Source of the DNA: JAAZPT01 sp034180455
GTDB taxonomy: Bacteria; Bacillota; Clostridia; Christensenellales; Aristaeellaceae
Assembly (NCBI GenBank): GCA_034180455.1
Contig: JAXFOG010000033.1
Location: forward strand, 1 to 64,000
Direction: 5' to 3'
DNA length: 64,000 bases
This document shows positions 61,303 through 64,000 of the stretch, one piece after another. Each line of letters opens with the position of its first letter. Positions within the stretch are counted from its first letter, which is position 1. The notes under the pieces are model-generated. The model was not told the origin of the DNA. It did not search any database and saw only the letters and a program-made list of their open reading frames with translations. A program made the translations under genes and the position numbers.

Positions 61303-62451
61303 TTATTCATTACTATTACTTGTGTTACTTGTGTCAATTTTTGGTAGATTGATAAACTCAGCTGCTTGTCTTCTATGCTCATCACTCATTGCTGCATAGT
61401 GTTTTCTTGTTGTATTTACGTCTGAGTGACCCAAGGCATCTGCTACAAGATATATATCTCCAGTATTCTGATATAAATTAGTTGCATACGTACTTCTTAA
61501 TTTATGAGGGCTTAAACGTTTTTTTAAAGGAGCAGCTAATGTTGCATATTTTTTTACTAAATTTTGCACAGCTCTTGCTGATATTCTTTTTCTTTGTAAA
61601 GAAAGAAATAGAGCATTCTCATGTCCATCTTGAATATCTAAATTGCTTCTTAATTCTATATAATCGCTTAAAGCTTTGGCTACTTGATCAGGAAAATAAA
61701 GTATCTCACTATTTCCACCTTTTCTTGTAATTAAAACAGCGTTGATATTTAGATCAAGATCATCAAGATTAATTCCAATTAATTCGCTTATTCTCATTCC
61801 TGTGCCTAAAAATAGCATTACTATAGCATAATCTCTTATGCTGTTAATTTTATTGAAATCCTTTTGTTTATCAGAAAGGCCAGTTCCATTTAGAATTATA
61901 TCCATCATTGTCTCGACTTCACTGTTTTCCATATATAAAATTGGTTTGCTTGGCAATTTAGGAAGAGGCACAAGTTCAGCAGTATTACCAGGAATTCTTC
62001 CCATTCTGAATAAATACCCAAAAAGTGATCTTAATGAGGAAAGTTTTCTCATGATTCCACTTTCTTTATTTTTATATTTTTTCGACACATCTTTAGAAAT
62101 ATCATCATCCTTATAATAAAGCTTTAAATAATCAATATATATATCAAACTCTTTTGCAGTGAAAGATGCGATGTCATCATCAGAAAATTCATATGTTTTC
62201 TTTTGTGAAAATCGTGGTATTTCTTTACAAGCAAAATCAAAAAAAATCTCATAGTCCATAGCATATGCAATTCTCGTCAAATCACTTGTTGTAGTTGAGA
62301 TGCTTCTTATATAATCTTGACATGCTGATGGAAGATTTTTTATTATTTTTTGCAGTTTAAGCATACGTGTTTCTTGTAGTTTTTCAGTATATTTTTCTTC
62401 TTTCATTATCAATATGTCACTAACTATTCGTAAAAGTATTCTTTTGCGCAT
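61303..62451 (-). CDS. Tyrosine recombinase (XerC/XerD-like)
   Basis: Site-specific recombinase of 382 residues. The N-terminal SAM-like DNA-binding domain (about 60-155) precedes the catalytic domain with all six residues: R220 in GTGMRISEL, K244, H316 and R319 in SPHKLRSTYATNL, H342 in GHSDVNTTRKHY and Y352. It is longer than classic XerD because of an N-terminal extension. The start is unsure: the ATG at 62451 has AAAGGGG 16 bases away, and an ATG at 62406 lacks a good site. No attachment repeats or mobile genes are near, so a chromosomal dimer-resolution role is more likely than an integrase. Confidence 0.88.
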   Translation of the reverse strand: MRKRILLRIVSDILIMKEEKYTEKLQETRMLKLQKIIKNLPSACQDYIRSISTTTSDLTRIAYAMDYEIFFDFACKEIPRFSQKKTYEFSDDDIASFTAKEFDIYIDYLKLYYKDDDISKDVSKKYKNKESGIMRKLSSLRSLFGYLFRMGRIPGNTAELVPLPKLPSKPILYMENSEVETMMDIILNGTGLSDKQKDFNKINSIRDYAIVMLFLGTGMRISELIGINLDDLDLNINAVLITRKGGNSEILYFPDQVAKALSDYIELRSNLDIQDGHENALFLSLQRKRISARAVQNLVKKYATLAAPLKKRLSPHKLRSTYATNLYQNTGDIYLVADALGHSDVNTTRKHYAAMSDEHRRQAAEFINLPKIDTSNTSNSNE

Positions 62452-62478
62452 AGTTGTATGAATGTATCCCCTTTCTTT

Positions 62479-62934
62479 TTATGAATATATATCGTTTTCC
62501 AAATACTTACTGAGTTCGATTTTTGCATTTTTTAAACAATCTAAATAATTTTTATCATCGATATTTACTTTTCTAAATTTTACTTTATGTTTTTTTGCCT
62601 TGATCTGAATAAGTAACATTCTCCAAATATCTTCGTTTTGGACCAGTCCCCCATTTTTTAGTTTCCAATTATCTTGCTTCCATTTTATTATATCTCCATT
62701 ATTAATGGAATTAAAGACATAATCAGAATTAAAGTATATTACTACTTCACAAGGCTCTTTTAACTGTCCAACACTAGAGATTATTGAAATTAGGTTCAAT
62801 CTATCTAAATTTGTTTTTGGAAAACTTCCTTGAATATATTTTTTTGCATCTCCACATATCAAAACGGCAGCCCATGATCCTGGGCTGTCAATCTCATCAC
62901 ATATAGCTGAACAATAAATATTTACGAACTTCAA
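62479..62934 (-). CDS. RNase HI-like protein lacking catalytic residues
   Basis: Protein of 151 residues that aligns, nearly without gaps, to E. coli RNase HI: MKFVNIYCSAICDE against MLKQVEIFTDGSCLG, KEPCEVVIYFNSDYV against KEHCEVILSTDSQYV, and VQNEDIWRML against VKNVDLWQRL. All four acidic catalytic positions are changed (D10 to S9, E48 to N47, D70 to N69, D134 to Leu), and the KGHAGH loop is lost. Activity is therefore not expected. The frame is intact. The start is TTG, one base after the rnfB stop, so the gene is translated with the Rnf operon. Role unknown; nucleic-acid binding is possible. Confidence 0.8.
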   Translation of the reverse strand: MKFVNIYCSAICDEIDSPGSWAAVLICGDAKKYIQGSFPKTNLDRLNLISIISSVGQLKEPCEVVIYFNSDYVFNSINNGDIIKWKQDNWKLKNGGLVQNEDIWRMLLIQIKAKKHKVKFRKVNIDDKNYLDCLKNAKIELSKYLENDIYS

Positions 62935-62935
62935 T

Positions 62936-63787
62936 TTAATTTATCTCTGGCTGCTGAGGTGCCTTATAGTATTCCGGATTTGCAAATTCAAAATTTGGAT
63001 GTATTGATTTTGTAGGACAAACTCTTGCACATTCCATACAACCAACACATATATCATTATCAATAATTGGTAAATCATTTACCATTTTTATTGACCCAAA
63101 TTTACAAGCTCTAAAACAAGCTCCGCATCCTATGCAACCTATACTGCATATTGATCTAACTAGTTTACCTTTGTTTAAGTTCATACATAATACACGTACA
63201 GGTAAATTTACTGGCTGGAGTTGGATTAGTTTCTTTGGACAAGCTAAAACACATTGTCCACATGCAGTGCATTTTTCCTCATCTACTTCAGGTAATCTTG
63301 TATCTGAATTTATATGTATAGCATCGAATTGACATGCTTTAACGCATGATCCAAGTCCTAAGCAACCGTATTCGCATTTCTTATGGCCTCCAGAAACAAA
63401 CTGCGCTGCTCTGCAATCTTCTATATCGATATAATCGAACTTATTTCCACATTTATCGCATGAGCCTTGACATCTTACTCTTGCTGTAAGTTTCACATCA
63501 TCATGCTTGGCTTCAATACCCATAATTTTTGAAACTTTTTCAACTAATGCAGTACCACCAACTGGACATGCATTAACAGGTGCCAACCCCTCATAGATTG
63601 CTTCTGCACAAGCATCACAGCCAGGATAACCACATCCACCACAATTTGCACCAGGCATTGCTGATTTAAGTTCAACTAATTTTTTATCTACAGGAACATG
63701 AAAAACCTTATTAACAATTGTTAATCCAATTCCAAATATAAGTCCTAATCCACCAAGTACTATAGCCGCTACAACCAATTCATTCAT
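62936..63787 (-). CDS. rnfB: Rnf complex subunit RnfB
   Basis: Iron-sulfur subunit of the ferredoxin:NAD oxidoreductase that couples electron flow to sodium or proton export. It has 283 residues. An N-terminal membrane anchor (VVAAIVLGGLGLIFGIGL) precedes a CGGCGYPGCDACAEAIYEG cluster and several ferredoxin-type motifs (CLGLGSCVKAC, CTACGQCVLACP, CIGCGACFRAC, CVGCMECARVCP). GGAG is 6 bases before the ATG. It is the last rnf gene, as in clostridia (order C-D-G-E-A-B). Confidence 0.96.
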   Translation of the reverse strand: MNELVVAAIVLGGLGLIFGIGLTIVNKVFHVPVDKKLVELKSAMPGANCGGCGYPGCDACAEAIYEGLAPVNACPVGGTALVEKVSKIMGIEAKHDDVKLTARVRCQGSCDKCGNKFDYIDIEDCRAAQFVSGGHKKCEYGCLGLGSCVKACQFDAIHINSDTRLPEVDEEKCTACGQCVLACPKKLIQLQPVNLPVRVLCMNLNKGKLVRSICSIGCIGCGACFRACKFGSIKMVNDLPIIDNDICVGCMECARVCPTKSIHPNFEFANPEYYKAPQQPEIN

Positions 63788-63799
63788 AAGACGCTCCGT

Positions 63800-64000
63800 T
63801 TATTTTATTAACCCACTAAAACCTTGGAATGCTATTGACATTAATCCAGCCGAAATTAACACACCAGGAAAACCCTTCATATAGCTAGGTAAATTCTTCT
63901 TTTCAAGTCTTTCTCTTATACCAGCAAAAAGTACAATTGCTAAAGTAAAACCAAGAGCAGAACCTATACCATTAAATACACTTTCAATAAGGTTATATTC
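63800..64000 (-). CDS. rnfA: Rnf complex subunit RnfA, C-terminal part only
   Basis: Sixty-six residues of the C-terminus are visible; the start lies beyond the window edge. The segment SVFNGIGSALGFTLAIVLFA, then GIRERLEKKNLP, GFPGVLISAGLMSIAFQGFS, is the membrane end of RnfA/RnfE. The position directly before rnfB points to RnfA. The stop is 12 bases from the rnfB start. Confidence 0.9.
   Translation of the reverse strand, partial: EYNLIESVFNGIGSALGFTLAIVLFAGIRERLEKKNLPSYMKGFPGVLISAGLMSIAFQGFSGLIK

Noticed and set aside
61276..61307. AATAAATAAA/TTTATTTATT hairpin between rsmI and the recombinase gene
   Set aside because: Pure A/T stem with little stability and expected by chance in this composition.
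61303..62451. Mobile element integrase
   Set aside because: No flanking repeats, tRNA target, phage or transfer genes; neighbours are core genes.

Overview
The window is one continuous piece of a chromosome with low G+C. It most likely comes from an obligately anaerobic member of class Clostridia (Firmicutes). Supporting signs are the strong AGGAGG-type ribosome sites, many TTG starts, a Rex redox repressor, Rnf complex genes, a sodium-pump decarboxylase, rubredoxin, superoxide reductase, FprA and rubrerythrin, pta-ackA, a T-box in front of valS and a TPP riboswitch. Genus cannot be fixed from the sequence. No prophage, insertion sequence, CRISPR array or rRNA operon is visible, and the content reads as housekeeping core genome.

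Layout. 1-4112: end of the glutamate synthase small subunit, an ECF sigma factor with a membrane partner, a secreted SIMPL protein and two abutting tRNA genes. 4270-9525: rex, an 8-oxoguanine glycosylase, class II aldolase, an orphan gene, ispE and a CNNM/CBS membrane protein. 9706-14702: two secreted proteins and the lspA-rluD operon. 14755-19187: a thiamine-riboswitch-controlled transporter, an EF-G-like GTPase, a glycosyltransferase and a tRNA. 19187-28551: an RNase PH/RdgB fusion, a phosphodiesterase, a cysteine desulfurase, thiamine pyrophosphokinase, a type II topoisomerase pair, L19, L28 and HPF. 28613-35429: a predicted eight-gene minus-strand unit that joins a sodium-pump decarboxylase to oxygen-defence proteins. 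35550-46632: nadK, argR, then recN-cdaA-cdaR-small membrane protein-RNA methylase, facing the pcrA-ligA operon. 46748-53475: a class A penicillin-binding protein, rubrerythrin, recD2 and a GT2-GtrA protein. 53630-61284: pta-ackA, DUF177-rpmF, T-box-valS-rsmH-rsmI. 61303-64000: a tyrosine recombinase, an RNase HI-like protein without catalytic residues, rnfB and the end of rnfA.

How the genes fit together. Energy metabolism is fermentative: aldolase, Pta-AckA, Rnf and the decarboxylase pump would link substrate-level phosphorylation to ion gradients, with Rex sensing NADH/NAD. Oxygen defence is grouped in one transcript and backed by rubrerythrin. Thiamine is handled by uptake (thiT) and pyrophosphorylation (thiN). 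Genes are packed tightly. Several convergent pairs share one hairpin terminator, and the minus-strand gene's stop codon often lies inside it. The longest interval without a protein gene is 18815-19186, which holds a tRNA, its promoter, its terminator and one AT-rich inverted repeat.

The most unusual items are the RNase HI pseudoenzyme next to rnfB, the carboxyltransferase-like protein with altered active-site loops at the head of the sodium-pump operon, and the RNase PH-RdgB fusion. I did not find a clearly new multi-gene defence or mobile system.
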